DNA of 64,000 nt from RFSX01 sp964591455 (GTDB lineage Bacteria > Bacteroidota > Bacteroidia > Chitinophagales > Saprospiraceae), in the NCBI GenBank assembly GCA_964591455.1, contig CAZQDZ010000012.1:50959-114958 (forward strand), given 5' to 3'. A program made the translations under genes and the position numbers. Position 1 is the stretch's first letter, and each line of letters begins with the position of its first letter. Of this stretch, positions 7,821 to 16,144 are shown piece by piece. The notes beneath the pieces were generated by a model that worked only from the letters and a program-made list of their open reading frames with translations, was not told where the DNA came from and searched no databases.

Positions 7821-9236
7821 ATGGAGAACAGAACGAAACGAGATTTATCGTTTTTAAATCGAGTATCTGATTTCGAAGCCAACTTTGAGAAAGGAATTAA
7901 AGTCAATTACGAGGAAAAGACCTTTCTCGAAATCATCAGGTTCTACGAAGAAGAATTGCAATACGGAAAAGCACTAGAAGTTGCTGATATAGCCCTAACT
8001 CAGTACCCTTATAGGTCTGACTTTTATATAATAAAGGCTCGACTTCTATTTCAAACTAATTTCCATCAGGAAGCACTTGACATCCTGTGCAAAGCAGAAA
8101 AATTATCCCCCTACGAATCGGATATATCAATACTGAAAATTAGAATCCTCGCTTTTCAGGGAAAAATCACAGATGCAAAGAATATATTAGAAGAGATGAA
8201 GTCTGTTATCTCTTCTGATGATTTATCAGATTTATATCTGAGTGAATCTTATATAGATGAATACATGCAGGACTACTTGACCATGTATGATCATCTTACC
8301 AAGGCAGTCATAAGTGATATGACTAATGAAGAAGCCATGGAAAGATTAGGCTTTGCCGTACAGTTGTGTAAGAATTTTAATCAGAGTGTGGCTTTCCACG
8401 AAACTATTCTTGATGAGCAACCGTACAATTATCTTGCATGGTATAATCTAGGTCATGCCTTTAATTGCCTGGGAGAATATACTGAAGCGATAGATGCGCT
8501 GGAGTATTCCTTTATAGTCGAGAATAATTTTGAGAATGGATATCTTGATTGCGCTGATATTTGTATACAAGAGAAAAGGTATCAAAGAGCACTGAAGATA
8601 TACGAATTATATATCTCCATCTTTGGTATCAATGAAGAGGTGCTTATTAATATGGCAGAGTGTGAGTACGAACTCGAAAATCTAAATAGAGCTAGAATTA
8701 TACTCAATAAATTACTGAAGCTAGACCCTTATAACGATGAAGTTTACTTCAAATTAGGATTATGCTATGCCAAAGCAGAAAAGTGGAACAAAGCTATTAA
8801 TGCATTCCACAAAGCAATCACGCTGGAGAGTCAGTGCGAAGACTACTACTTACAGATAGCACATGCTCATTATGCATTAGGCAGTTATTCTAAAGCAGAA
8901 TTTTTCTTTAGACAAGCGGTAAGCATTGGCCCAGAAAGGAGTATGCTGTGGAAAGATTTTGTGGTATTTCTAATTAAGATAGGAAAAAGGAAAGAAGCGT
9001 TGGACCTCATAGAGGAATCTGATGCATGTACGTTTGGTCCAGAGTTGATTTATTGTAAAGCTGTGGCGATGTATCTGAGAAATGAGAAAGAGGCGGCATA
9101 CAAAATTTTTGAAGAAGCACTAATAGAAGATTTTAAAATACATCAATTTATATTTCAAATCGAACCTGAATTAATGTTAGATTCAGATCTTCAGTCTATG
9201 ATTTCTTACTATAGAGGAGAGATTAGTACATCCTAA
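7821..9236 (+). CDS. tetratricopeptide repeat protein
   Basis: The product is a 471-residue cytoplasmic protein without signal peptide. It is made almost wholly of TPR-type helical pairs, for example 'AWYNLGHAFNCLGEYTEAID', 'VYFKLGLCYAKAEKWNKAIN' and 'YYLQIAHAHYALGSYSKAEF', each showing the W/Y-LG-Y-A-A pattern with about 34-residue spacing. TPR arrays bind partner proteins, and no catalytic domain is present. The family is widely conserved as a hypothetical TPR protein in Bacteroidota. It stands alone between two terminators. Confidence 0.9.
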   Translation: MENRTKRDLSFLNRVSDFEANFEKGIKVNYEEKTFLEIIRFYEEELQYGKALEVADIALTQYPYRSDFYIIKARLLFQTNFHQEALDILCKAEKLSPYESDISILKIRILAFQGKITDAKNILEEMKSVISSDDLSDLYLSESYIDEYMQDYLTMYDHLTKAVISDMTNEEAMERLGFAVQLCKNFNQSVAFHETILDEQPYNYLAWYNLGHAFNCLGEYTEAIDALEYSFIVENNFENGYLDCADICIQEKRYQRALKIYELYISIFGINEEVLINMAECEYELENLNRARIILNKLLKLDPYNDEVYFKLGLCYAKAEKWNKAINAFHKAITLESQCEDYYLQIAHAHYALGSYSKAEFFFRQAVSIGPERSMLWKDFVVFLIKIGKRKEALDLIEESDACTFGPELIYCKAVAMYLRNEKEAAYKIFEEALIEDFKIHQFIFQIEPELMLDSDLQSMISYYRGEISTS

Positions 9237-9274
9237 CCAAACAGATAATTACTCAATCTCGTTTTTATATTTTT

Positions 9275-9307
9275 GAAGGCAATTGGTACACAATTGCCTT
9301 CTCAGTT
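9275..9307 (+). terminator. Rho-independent terminator after the TPR gene
   Basis: A perfect 11-bp stem GAAGGCAATTG / CAATTGCCTTC with a five-base loop (gtaca) is followed by tcagTTTTT on the plus strand. It lies between the convergent TPR and glucokinase genes; the minus-strand side lacks a T-run. Confidence 0.8.
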
Positions 9308-9321
9308 TTTATGTAGGGGAA

Positions 9322-10065
9322 TTAGTTTTTGTTAGCCGTAGCATAAGCGGCGCCAATGATGCCTGCATCATTTTTTAGTTCTGCAGGCACTACATGGGGT
9401 AGGTCTTGAAACCCTTCTGAGAACAACTCAAACTTCTTACTTATACCCCCACCTAGTATAATCAGCTTTGGGTAGAACAAACTATTGATGTATCGCAGAT
9501 ACTCGCCTAACTCCTGCCCGTATGTTTCCCATGATAGTTCAAGCCTCTTGCGAGCAGCATTGGAAACTAACTTCTCAGCCTTTTTGCCTTTGAAATTGAT
9601 TTGGCCCAGCTCTGTATTAGGTAACAAAACACCGTTCTTAAATACTGCAGAACCTATTCCAGTGCCTAGGGTCAGAAGGATGACTGTGCCCATCAAGTCT
9701 TTTCCCTTGCCATAACCCAGCTCGGCCTGACCTGCTGCATCTGCATCATTCAGTATAGGAACGTCAATAGCCAGCTTCTCAGATATTTTATCTACTATCG
9801 GAAATCCTACCCATCCTTTATCAATGTTGCTGGCTGTCAGAGATTTTCCGTCTTTTATTACGGAAGGGAAACCAATGCCAACTGGCTTGTCTTTCCAATC
9901 AAAAAAATCAACTAATTCAGAGATAACCTTAATAATGTCATCCACTTTTCCACCTTCTGGCGTTTGAATTTTATGTCGCTTATGAAGTAGTTCACCAGTC
10001 TCCAAATTTACTGGGGCTCCTTTGATGCCCGTCGCACCGACATCTATTCCTAGTGCAGTCCTCAT
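9322..10065 (-). CDS. ppgK: ROK-family polyphosphate glucokinase
   Basis: This 247-residue sugar kinase matches the polyphosphate/ATP glucokinase branch of the ROK family: 'GIDVGATGIKGAPVNLETGEL' at the phosphate site, 'NDADAAGQAELGYG' with the catalytic aspartate, 'LTLGTGIGSAVF', 'LPNTELGQINFKGKKAE' and 'LIILGGGISKKF'. The family phosphorylates glucose to glucose-6-phosphate using polyphosphate, ATP or both; phosphate-donor preference cannot be read from sequence. It is cytoplasmic. It is transcribed with or separately from the cyclophilin gene that ends 18 bases upstream of it. Confidence 0.85.
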   Translation of the reverse strand: MRTALGIDVGATGIKGAPVNLETGELLHKRHKIQTPEGGKVDDIIKVISELVDFFDWKDKPVGIGFPSVIKDGKSLTASNIDKGWVGFPIVDKISEKLAIDVPILNDADAAGQAELGYGKGKDLMGTVILLTLGTGIGSAVFKNGVLLPNTELGQINFKGKKAEKLVSNAARKRLELSWETYGQELGEYLRYINSLFYPKLIILGGGISKKFELFSEGFQDLPHVVPAELKNDAGIIGAAYATANKN

Positions 10066-10083
10066 AGTTTTCTCACCTTTAAT

Positions 10084-10959
10084 TTAATTCAAAGATCTTG
10101 CCTCAAGAATCAAGATATCCTCTGTCGGTTTATCTAAGTTGTCAGTAGCGGCTTCAGCAATCTTATCCAAAACATCGAAACCATAAATTAGTCTACCATA
10201 TACGGTATACTCTCCATCTAACTGAGGAGCACCACCCAATTCAATATATTTTTCTATTTGTTCTTCAGAGTAATCCATGGCAAGATTCGACTGTGTACGT
10301 TCAAATTGTTTACGTGTAAAAGATTGTCCATCGACGATGTAAAACTGAGACCCAGAAGAACGCTTTTCAGGATTAACATTATCGGGCAATCTAGCAGCTG
10401 CTAATGCACCTCTGTAATGAAGCCAATCTACACTTATCTCATGAGGAATAGATTCAGGCTCAGCTCTTCTTTTACCACCTTGTCGGCTCTTATTATCGCC
10501 ACCCTGTATCATAAAGCCATCTATGACTCGATGAAAGTAAATACCATTATAGTAACCATCGTCCACTAGTGTGCTGAACTGCTTCAAATGGCCTGGTGTG
10601 TCTTCATTCAATCGTACAACCAAATCTCCTTCTGACGTTTTTATCAGCACCTGGCAGTAATCAGTAGGGTGTACTATGATTTCTTCTTGCCTGTGTATAA
10701 CCTTGTTTCCTGACCTAGCTTCTAGCTCTATTATATGCCTGCCAGAGCTGAAGAAAGTGTAATCTAAATCCTTGTTTGTAGAAACAGGATTACCATTTAC
10801 TTTCCATACTTGGCTAGTGATGTTTTCTGATTTGTTTTCAAAGCGTATCCTAGCAGGTATTTCATACGACGCCTGAGTATCACTTTGTTGGAAAGTAACC
10901 ACAGGAGTTTTGCATTGCCACAAAGCGATGCAACAAATAAAGGCTAGGAAATACTTCAA
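10084..10959 (-). CDS. cyclophilin-type peptidyl-prolyl isomerase lipoprotein with PKD-like domain
   Basis: The product has 291 residues and starts at TTG, since no ATG lies upstream before a stop. The N-terminus has a lipoprotein signal with Cys16 (LWQC). Residues about 25-100 resemble a PKD/Ig-like fold ('VWKVNGNPVSTNKDLDYTF', 'GRHIIELEARSG'). Residues about 105-288 are a cyclophilin domain: 'YFHRVIDGFMIQGGD' contains the catalytic FHR and QGGD, and 'SSGSQFYIV' the SGSQFF-like element. It would catalyse prolyl isomerisation of exported proteins. It follows a related gene by 7 bases and is clearly its paralogue. Confidence 0.9.
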   Translation of the reverse strand: MKYFLAFICCIALWQCKTPVVTFQQSDTQASYEIPARIRFENKSENITSQVWKVNGNPVSTNKDLDYTFFSSGRHIIELEARSGNKVIHRQEEIIVHPTDYCQVLIKTSEGDLVVRLNEDTPGHLKQFSTLVDDGYYNGIYFHRVIDGFMIQGGDNKSRQGGKRRAEPESIPHEISVDWLHYRGALAAARLPDNVNPEKRSSGSQFYIVDGQSFTRKQFERTQSNLAMDYSEEQIEKYIELGGAPQLDGEYTVYGRLIYGFDVLDKIAEAATDNLDKPTEDILILEARSLN

Positions 10960-10966
10960 GAAAAAT

Positions 10967-11602
10967 CTACTTTTTTCTCACATTCATTTTGATATCCTTC
11001 AAAGGTCTATCGCCAGGAGCAGTCTGAGTGACAGCAATTTTGTCTATCACATCCAAACCTTCCACAACCTCTCCGAATACAGTATAATCGCCATCAAGAA
11101 ATATGGCACCACCATCTTTTTTGTAGCGTGCCTTTTGCTCTTCGGTATAAGTGATATTTTTCTGAGAGGCTGTCCTTTGAAGATCCGAATCAGAAGTGGC
11201 TTTACCATGTACTATGTAAAACTGAGATCCAGAAGATCTTTTTTCTGGATTACTTGGTCCTCCTGTTCGTGCAGCTGCCAGGGCACCCTTAAAATGGGCT
11301 TCACCTATTTCTGCAGGAATGGTATAACCAGGACCACCTGAGCCAAGTCTTTTGGTAGCTGGGGCACCTTTAGAATCTGGATCGCCACCTTGAATCATAA
11401 ATCCATTGATGATTCTATGGAAAAGCAAATCATCATAGAATCCTTTTTCAACCAGCTTCTTGAAGTTATCTCTGTGCTGTGGAGTAGAATCATATAACTT
11501 GACAGTCATCGTTCCCATATCTGTCTCTATAAGGAATAGTTCCTGCTTTGGTGAGCAAGAAAAAAGCATTCCTATAGCTGCTAATATTAATATTTGCTTC
11601 AT
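10967..11602 (-). CDS. cyclophilin-type peptidyl-prolyl isomerase lipoprotein
   Basis: The product has 211 residues. A lipoprotein signal (MKQILILAAIGMLFSC, lipid-carrying Cys16) precedes a cyclophilin domain with 'LLFHRIINGFMIQGGDP' and 'KRSSGSQFYIVHG'. Compared with E. coli cyclophilins it has an inserted segment after the QFYIV strand that runs to 'YTEEQKARYKKDGGAIFLDGDYTVFG', typical for Bacteroidota enzymes. It heads a run with a second cyclophilin 7 bases downstream that has an extra PKD-like domain; the shared SSGSQFYIV segment marks a tandem duplication. Confidence 0.92.
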   Translation of the reverse strand: MKQILILAAIGMLFSCSPKQELFLIETDMGTMTVKLYDSTPQHRDNFKKLVEKGFYDDLLFHRIINGFMIQGGDPDSKGAPATKRLGSGGPGYTIPAEIGEAHFKGALAAARTGGPSNPEKRSSGSQFYIVHGKATSDSDLQRTASQKNITYTEEQKARYKKDGGAIFLDGDYTVFGEVVEGLDVIDKIAVTQTAPGDRPLKDIKMNVRKK

Positions 11603-11623
11603 CTTAAGAAATTTGATTGTGGG

Positions 11624-11989
11624 CTATTCTTCTTGCCCTGATTCGTTATCTAATTTTATAAAGTACTCTAAGATACTTGTCTTGAGTATTGTTTCTTGCT
11701 CTTTCAGGCCTTTTACTTTGAACGGTTTTTCTACCTCCCAATGAGGCCAGCCATCTTCATCACGTCCTTCAAAGTTGTAGTAGCCCTTGTTTTCTAAAAG
11801 AGAACAGGCTGCTACATGCATAAGGTCCCTCTTCTCTTCTTTCGAAAAATCATCTCTCACTCGTCCATATTCTTGCACACCTATTAGAAATAGTATGGCT
11901 TTAAGATCAGGAAGCGTAGCTGAGTTTGTCAACTTCTTCAGACGATGGCGGAGTTGTAACCACTTAAAGTCTATTTCCCATGACTCCAT
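11624..11989 (-). CDS. conserved Bacteroidota protein of unknown function
   Basis: The product has 121 residues, cytoplasmic, without signal peptide or membrane helix. It is acidic with a helical N-terminus ('WLQLRHRLKKLTNSATLPDL') and the conserved-looking 'GYYNFEGRDEDGWPHWEVEK'. I recognise it only as a small conserved protein often found as a hypothetical in Bacteroidota. It starts 55 bases after the rluB-like gene and ends 21 bases before the first cyclophilin gene on the same strand, so the four genes may be one transcript. Confidence 0.7.
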   Translation of the reverse strand: MESWEIDFKWLQLRHRLKKLTNSATLPDLKAILFLIGVQEYGRVRDDFSKEEKRDLMHVAACSLLENKGYYNFEGRDEDGWPHWEVEKPFKVKGLKEQETILKTSILEYFIKLDNESGQEE

Positions 11990-12043
11990 AGCGGTGCAAA
12001 TATATAAAGTTAGGAATCATAATTATGAGCATAATCAAGCAAT

Positions 12044-12787
12044 CTAATGCTTGGACTTGCCTCTTTTTCCGCCTTTAGTGAAATGCTTTAACATGATAAT
12101 CTCCTTCTTTCTTAGTGGACGGCTCCATCCTCTAGGGAGATCTTTTTTTGTAAGCCCAGCAAAGTAGACACGATCTAGAGTGACTACAGTGTAGTTCAGA
12201 TGCTCAAAAATTCGTCTTATAATCCTATTCTTTCCACTATGCAACTGAATTCCTATGTGGGTTGGCGGCATTTCCTGGATATAGGTAATGACATCTATAA
12301 TAGCTTTTCCATCTTCCAGCAACAGTCCAGATTCTATTTTGAGCAAGTCTTTTTCGTCCAAGGGGCGGTCTAGTACAGCTTGGTATATTTTTTTGACATT
12401 ACTGGAAGGGTGGGATAGTTTATATGCTAAGTCTCCATCATTGGTCATTAGAAGCAGACCAGTAGTGTTTCTGTCCAATCGACCTATAGGGAAGAGTTTC
12501 GTATTTGCTTTTTTACTTACCAGGTCCCAGACTGTCTTTCTTCCTCTGTCATCATCCATTGTAGTAATGACATTTTTAGGTTTATTGAGAAGGAGATATA
12601 CTTTCTTGGTAACAACTTTGACGATTTTTCCATTGTACTCTACTACATCCTCTTCACTTATCTCTACTGCTGGATTGGATTCTATAGCGCCATTGACTTT
12701 TACTTGGCCAGCTTTGACCAACTCTCCTGCTTTGCGTCTGGAGCAAATGCCAGCGTGAGCCACATACTTATTGAGCCGCATTTTCAT
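12044..12787 (-). CDS. rRNA pseudouridine synthase, RsuA/RluB family
   Basis: The product has 245-247 residues: two ATGs lie 6 bases apart and MRLNKYVAHAGICSRR (12781) is the conserved family start. An S4 RNA-binding domain (1-60) precedes the catalytic domain, with 'GRLDRNTTGLLLMTNDGDL' carrying the catalytic aspartate and 'SGKNRIIRRIFEHL' as the later motif. It would isomerise a uridine in 16S or 23S rRNA; target position (RluB-, RluE/F- or RsuA-like) is not resolved. A basic tail follows. It lies 45 bases after dnaB but has its own TACCTTTG box five bases before the first ATG. Confidence 0.92.
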   Translation of the reverse strand: MKMRLNKYVAHAGICSRRKAGELVKAGQVKVNGAIESNPAVEISEEDVVEYNGKIVKVVTKKVYLLLNKPKNVITTMDDDRGRKTVWDLVSKKANTKLFPIGRLDRNTTGLLLMTNDGDLAYKLSHPSSNVKKIYQAVLDRPLDEKDLLKIESGLLLEDGKAIIDVITYIQEMPPTHIGIQLHSGKNRIIRRIFEHLNYTVVTLDRVYFAGLTKKDLPRGWSRPLRKKEIIMLKHFTKGGKRGKSKH

Positions 12788-12792
12788 GAAGA

Positions 12793-12800
12793 CAAAGGTA
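12793..12800 (-). promoter_or_regulatory. -7 promoter box immediately before the pseudouridine synthase
   Basis: TACCTTTG on the minus strand exactly fits TAnnTTTG, in the 45-base gap after dnaB. It ends five bases before ATG (12787) and eleven before the alternative ATG (12781). No clear -33 TTG is present. Confidence 0.45.
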
Positions 12801-12832
12801 CTTGAATTAGAAGTAGAAGAGAGAGCAGACTT

Positions 12833-14329
12833 CTATTCAAAGATATCCTCATCACTGTCAAGATTGATAGCCGATGGTCTTGTGATAAAGGTTCCTCCAG
12901 TCGTGTCTCTGAAGATGTCACTTCCCATTCCTGGCATATTTCTGAAGTCGGCATGCTGATAATCTACGAATTTGACATTCTCTTTGATGAATTCTAGTGT
13001 CACCACACCCAGACTACCATTTCTGTGCTTAGAGATGATAACTTCTGCTGTATTAGCTGGGGTTTCCATATTATCAGCAAGTTCATAGTAATCTGGCCGG
13101 TATATGAAAGTGACGATATCTGCATCTTGCTCTATCGCGCCTGATTCTCTCAAATCTGACAACTGTGGTTTCTTATCTCCACCTCTGGTCTCCACAGCCC
13201 GACTCAGTTGTGAGAGGGCGATGACTGGGAGGTCTAGTTCTTTGGCCATTCCTTTGAGTGCTCTTGAAATACTTGAGATTTCTTGTTCTCTGTTACCACG
13301 CTTGTTGCTATCTCCAGCACTCATTAGTTGTAAGTAATCGATGACCACTAATCCAATGCCGTGATTCTGCTTTAAACGTCTACACTTGGCACGTAGTTCG
13401 AAGATATTTATGGCAGGTGTGTCGTCTATAAATATAGGTAGTTCAGATAAATGCTCCACAGAGTTGGCAAGAATTGGCCATTGGTCAGCTTTTAGACTAC
13501 CTTCTCTTAGGGTGGTGGCTGGAATCATGGAGTCCATGGAAATCAAACGTTGTACGAGTTGTTCATTTGCCATCTCCAATGAGAAAATACCCACCCCAAC
13601 ACCAGATTCTGAAGCATTAGCCGCAAGTGATAAGGTGAAGGCTGTTTTTCCCATACCCGGTCTGGCCGCTATAATTATCAAGTCTGATCGCTGCCATCCA
13701 TTTGTAATTTTATCTAGCTCCTTGAATCCTGTGGTGACACCAGTCAATCCATCTTCACGCTGACTTAGTTTTTCTATATTCTTTTGGACCTCAGCAGCAA
13801 CAGAACTGATTTTTTGGAATCCTGTGTTCAGGTTTTTATCTGTGATGTCAAACAGCTTCTGTTCCGCTGCATCCAACATCTCTAGGACATCTTTCTGGTC
13901 AGCAAAAGCCTCACTAATCGTTAGTGTGGATATGTGAATAAGCTGTCGTTGTATATATTTTTGGAGGACAATGTGGGCATGATATTCTATGTTGGCAGCT
14001 GAGCCTACCTTATTGGTTAGATTCATTAGATAATTGACGCCGCCTATTCCATCCAATTTACCTCTTTTCTTTAATTCTTCGTGGACAGTCAGAATATCTA
14101 TCGGTTTTGAATTGGCAAAGAGATCCATCATCACCTGATAGATATCTTGGTGTGCCTGAAGGTAGAAGGTGTCAGGCCTGAGTTTCTCCACGATAATAGA
14201 GAAAGCTTCTTTGTCTAACATAGAGGCGCCTAGTACAACTTCTTCAAGGTCTAAGGCCTGGGGCATTACTCTTCCATACATTAAGGAACTCAGGTCCTCT
14301 CCACTATCTTTTTCTCTCTTTTTTGCCAT
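12833..14329 (-). CDS. dnaB: replicative DNA helicase
   Basis: DnaB is the hexameric helicase that unwinds the fork in the 5'-3' direction. This 498-residue protein has the N-terminal primase-interacting domain (about 22-125, starting 'PQALDLEEVVLGASMLD') and a RecA-type ATPase domain: Walker A ARPGMGKT at 222-229, 'FSLEMANEQLVQRLIS', Walker B 'GLVVIDYLQLM', and 'ISRALKGMAKELDLPVIALSQL'. No intein interrupts the P-loop. The C-terminus extends about 30 residues beyond the core. The start is the only ATG giving the family N-terminus. Confidence 0.97.
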   Translation of the reverse strand: MAKKREKDSGEDLSSLMYGRVMPQALDLEEVVLGASMLDKEAFSIIVEKLRPDTFYLQAHQDIYQVMMDLFANSKPIDILTVHEELKKRGKLDGIGGVNYLMNLTNKVGSAANIEYHAHIVLQKYIQRQLIHISTLTISEAFADQKDVLEMLDAAEQKLFDITDKNLNTGFQKISSVAAEVQKNIEKLSQREDGLTGVTTGFKELDKITNGWQRSDLIIIAARPGMGKTAFTLSLAANASESGVGVGIFSLEMANEQLVQRLISMDSMIPATTLREGSLKADQWPILANSVEHLSELPIFIDDTPAINIFELRAKCRRLKQNHGIGLVVIDYLQLMSAGDSNKRGNREQEISSISRALKGMAKELDLPVIALSQLSRAVETRGGDKKPQLSDLRESGAIEQDADIVTFIYRPDYYELADNMETPANTAEVIISKHRNGSLGVVTLEFIKENVKFVDYQHADFRNMPGMGSDIFRDTTGGTFITRPSAINLDSDEDIFE

Positions 14330-14592
14330 GTTCCTAGTAGGAATTAAATTTTATTAAATCAACTTTAATTGAGGATGTCCTATTATAAAAAATTATAATG
14401 TAATCGGCAGGTTTGCAAAATTACTCAAAATAGAAGGATGCATAGGCAGTAAGATTTTCCGACGCAGAAGGGGTCGTGTGGAGAGTACCTTTTAGAATGT
14501 GAACTATCTAATTCTTAGTGTTAAGTCTAAGTGGATAAATAGTTTGTTTCTATAATTTTTTTAAAACAATGCACTGATTATCAGTAGGCTTG
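14330..14592. promoter_or_regulatory. dnaB upstream region with candidate -7 box
   Basis: No gene is visible. On the minus strand TAATTTTG at 14423-14416 matches the -7 consensus, about 85 bases before the dnaB ATG, and is the best promoter candidate. The remainder, to the terminator of the coiled-coil gene, shows no recognisable element. Confidence 0.4.
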
Positions 14593-14630
14593 TAAAAGAA
14601 AAGAGCCAGACATTTAAGGGCCTGACTCTT
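14593..14630 (-). terminator. terminator of the coiled-coil exported protein gene
   Basis: On the minus strand AAGAGTCAG pairs with CTGGCTCTT (one G-U pair) around a loop and is followed by TTCTTTT. It lies 31 bases beyond the stop codon. Confidence 0.7.
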
Positions 14631-14660
14631 GTGGATAATTAGTTCTTATGGAAATAGCAA

Positions 14661-15320
14661 TTAATTTTTCCCCACATTATTCAGTTGTGTTGTGACATCC
14701 TCCACCACTCTATTTTGTTTTTCTATTTCCATTTTTTTGTCTTCTTGATCCTGAAGATTCTGTTCTATGCCTTTCTCAGCTTCTGCAATTTTTTGCTTGT
14801 ATTTCTCTATATCCTCATGCAATTCTTTATTCTTCTTCTCTAGTTTTCCTAATTCCTTATTCCTGTCCTTCAGATTATCCTCTTCATCTTCCAGATGATT
14901 TGAGATTACTTTTCTTGTTATTTCATATTTGACGTGAGTAAGGCCTTCCTTAAGTCTTTGAGAAATTTCAGGTTCATTATCAGAGCTTAAGAATTTTGTA
15001 CCGTCATCGAAAAAGACATAGCTTCTTGTCATGCCTTTGCCTTCTTCTATTTTGAAATAAATGTTAGCTGGGCCTGAGATGCCAGGCACTTCACATTGTA
15101 AGCAATTCCATTCATTTGCTTTTTTGTTTCGCTTTACCTTACCGTACTCTTTGATTGCATTTTCAAGGTATTTATTGACCATTTTCTTGTCAGCACCTTC
15201 ATGTTCCATGACGAAGGCATTCTGAGAACCTAAGCTTAGTGATGTAGAAGATTCGGTAACCTGGGCATTAATACTAAGGCTTAATGATAGTATGGAAAGA
15301 AGTAGTAGTACTTGTTTCAT
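14661..15320 (-). CDS. exported coiled-coil protein
   Basis: The product has 219 residues with a signal peptide (1-19, ending INAQ). Residues about 20-120 form a compact domain with a CxxC pair ('NCLQCEVPG'). Residues about 140-215 are a long, strongly charged coiled coil rich in K and E heptads ('DRNKELGKLEKKNKELHEDI'). No family is recognised. A purine-rich AAGGAG about 35 bases upstream is too far to act as a Shine-Dalgarno site. Periplasmic location is inferred from the signal peptide. Confidence 0.7.
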   Translation of the reverse strand: MKQVLLLLSILSLSLSINAQVTESSTSLSLGSQNAFVMEHEGADKKMVNKYLENAIKEYGKVKRNKKANEWNCLQCEVPGISGPANIYFKIEEGKGMTRSYVFFDDGTKFLSSDNEPEISQRLKEGLTHVKYEITRKVISNHLEDEEDNLKDRNKELGKLEKKNKELHEDIEKYKQKIAEAEKGIEQNLQDQEDKKMEIEKQNRVVEDVTTQLNNVGKN

Positions 15321-15463
15321 TATAATATGATTTTATGTAAAGAAATCGCAACTCCTTTTTGGTTGCAAAGAAATTTGAGAGGTCAGGAAGAAACTGAAGC
15401 ATCTGCAAATTACTATAGTTAAATATAAGCAATTATTAAGGTAGTGTTAATCTGTAGACTATA

Positions 15464-15490
15464 ATAAAAAAAGGGCTCAAAAGAGCCCTT
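15464..15490 (-). terminator. terminator of the small basic exported protein gene
   Basis: AAGGGCTC / GAGCCCTT form a perfect 8-bp stem with an AAAA loop and are followed on the minus strand by a run of T. It lies 33 bases past the stop codon at 15524. Confidence 0.85.
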
Positions 15491-15523
15491 CACAAGATTT
15501 ATAATCTTTAGAGATTAGAGGCT

Positions 15524-15874
15524 TTAGTATCTGCACCTTCTGTTTCTCCTCGAACTTGTTCTGTAGCCTGTGTTATTATATCTTGACAGATAAGGTCTGT
15601 AGACGTAGGAAATTTGGTTTTGTAAATTTCGTATGTGTCTAGCCTCTCTCTTATTGATATGTCTATCTAAAGATGCCGTGTAGCGATATCTTCGGAGATC
15701 AGTTTTCAGTCGGTAGACCTTTCTGCGTTCATAACTGGTCAAGTATTTTTCTACACCTTTGTAGTCAAGTTCAGAATACGTGTTGTCATAATTGCTTCGT
15801 ACAGAATACCTCTGACCAGAGAGGTAGGTGGCGGATGTTGCTAAGAACATCATGAGAATTAGTGTCCGTGTCAT
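15524..15874 (-). CDS. small basic exported protein
   Basis: The product has 116 residues with a signal peptide ending near 'ATYLSGQ'. The mature part is very rich in Arg and Tyr ('GVEKYLTSYERRKVYRLKTD', 'NTGYRTSSRRNRRCRY'), strongly cationic and probably helical in the middle. No family is recognised. The reading frame is supported by the signal peptide and by a well-placed terminator. It is a single gene. Confidence 0.6.
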   Translation of the reverse strand: MTRTLILMMFLATSATYLSGQRYSVRSNYDNTYSELDYKGVEKYLTSYERRKVYRLKTDLRRYRYTASLDRHINKREARHIRNLQNQISYVYRPYLSRYNNTGYRTSSRRNRRCRY

Positions 15875-16130
15875 AATTGTCGTTTTAAAGGTTCCTGGTC
15901 TTTAGCCAGCTGTCCAATATGGACGGGTTACTATAAACACTAACTACAATATGAAGGCAAATAATCCCATAACTCATTGATTAACAAGAGATTAACCCAA
16001 ACTTTAATATTAACATTTGGAGTGTTAAGGAGGGTTGTAAGTGTTAACATTTGCTAGGGTATCAACGTCTTTTCATGATTGTGTTAGTATCTCCATGGGG
16101 TTGGATGAACGTGCACTGCACGAGGGCAAT
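15875..16130. other. intergenic region with a palindrome before the helicase gene
   Basis: This region lies between divergent genes and holds no visible coding region. It contains a perfect 13-base palindrome CGTGCA-C-TGCACG at 16110-16122, 22 bases before the helicase start codon, and several TTAACA-type direct repeats (about 16010-16050). The palindrome could be an operator or only a hairpin. Confidence 0.35.
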
Positions 16131-16138
16131 TATCTTTA
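16131..16138 (+). promoter_or_regulatory. -7-like box immediately before the helicase gene
   Basis: TATCTTTA differs from TAnnTTTG only in the last base and ends six bases before the ATG at 16145. No TTG lies 19-21 bases upstream, so it is a weak call by itself. Confidence 0.35.
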
Positions 16139-16144
16139 AGGCCT

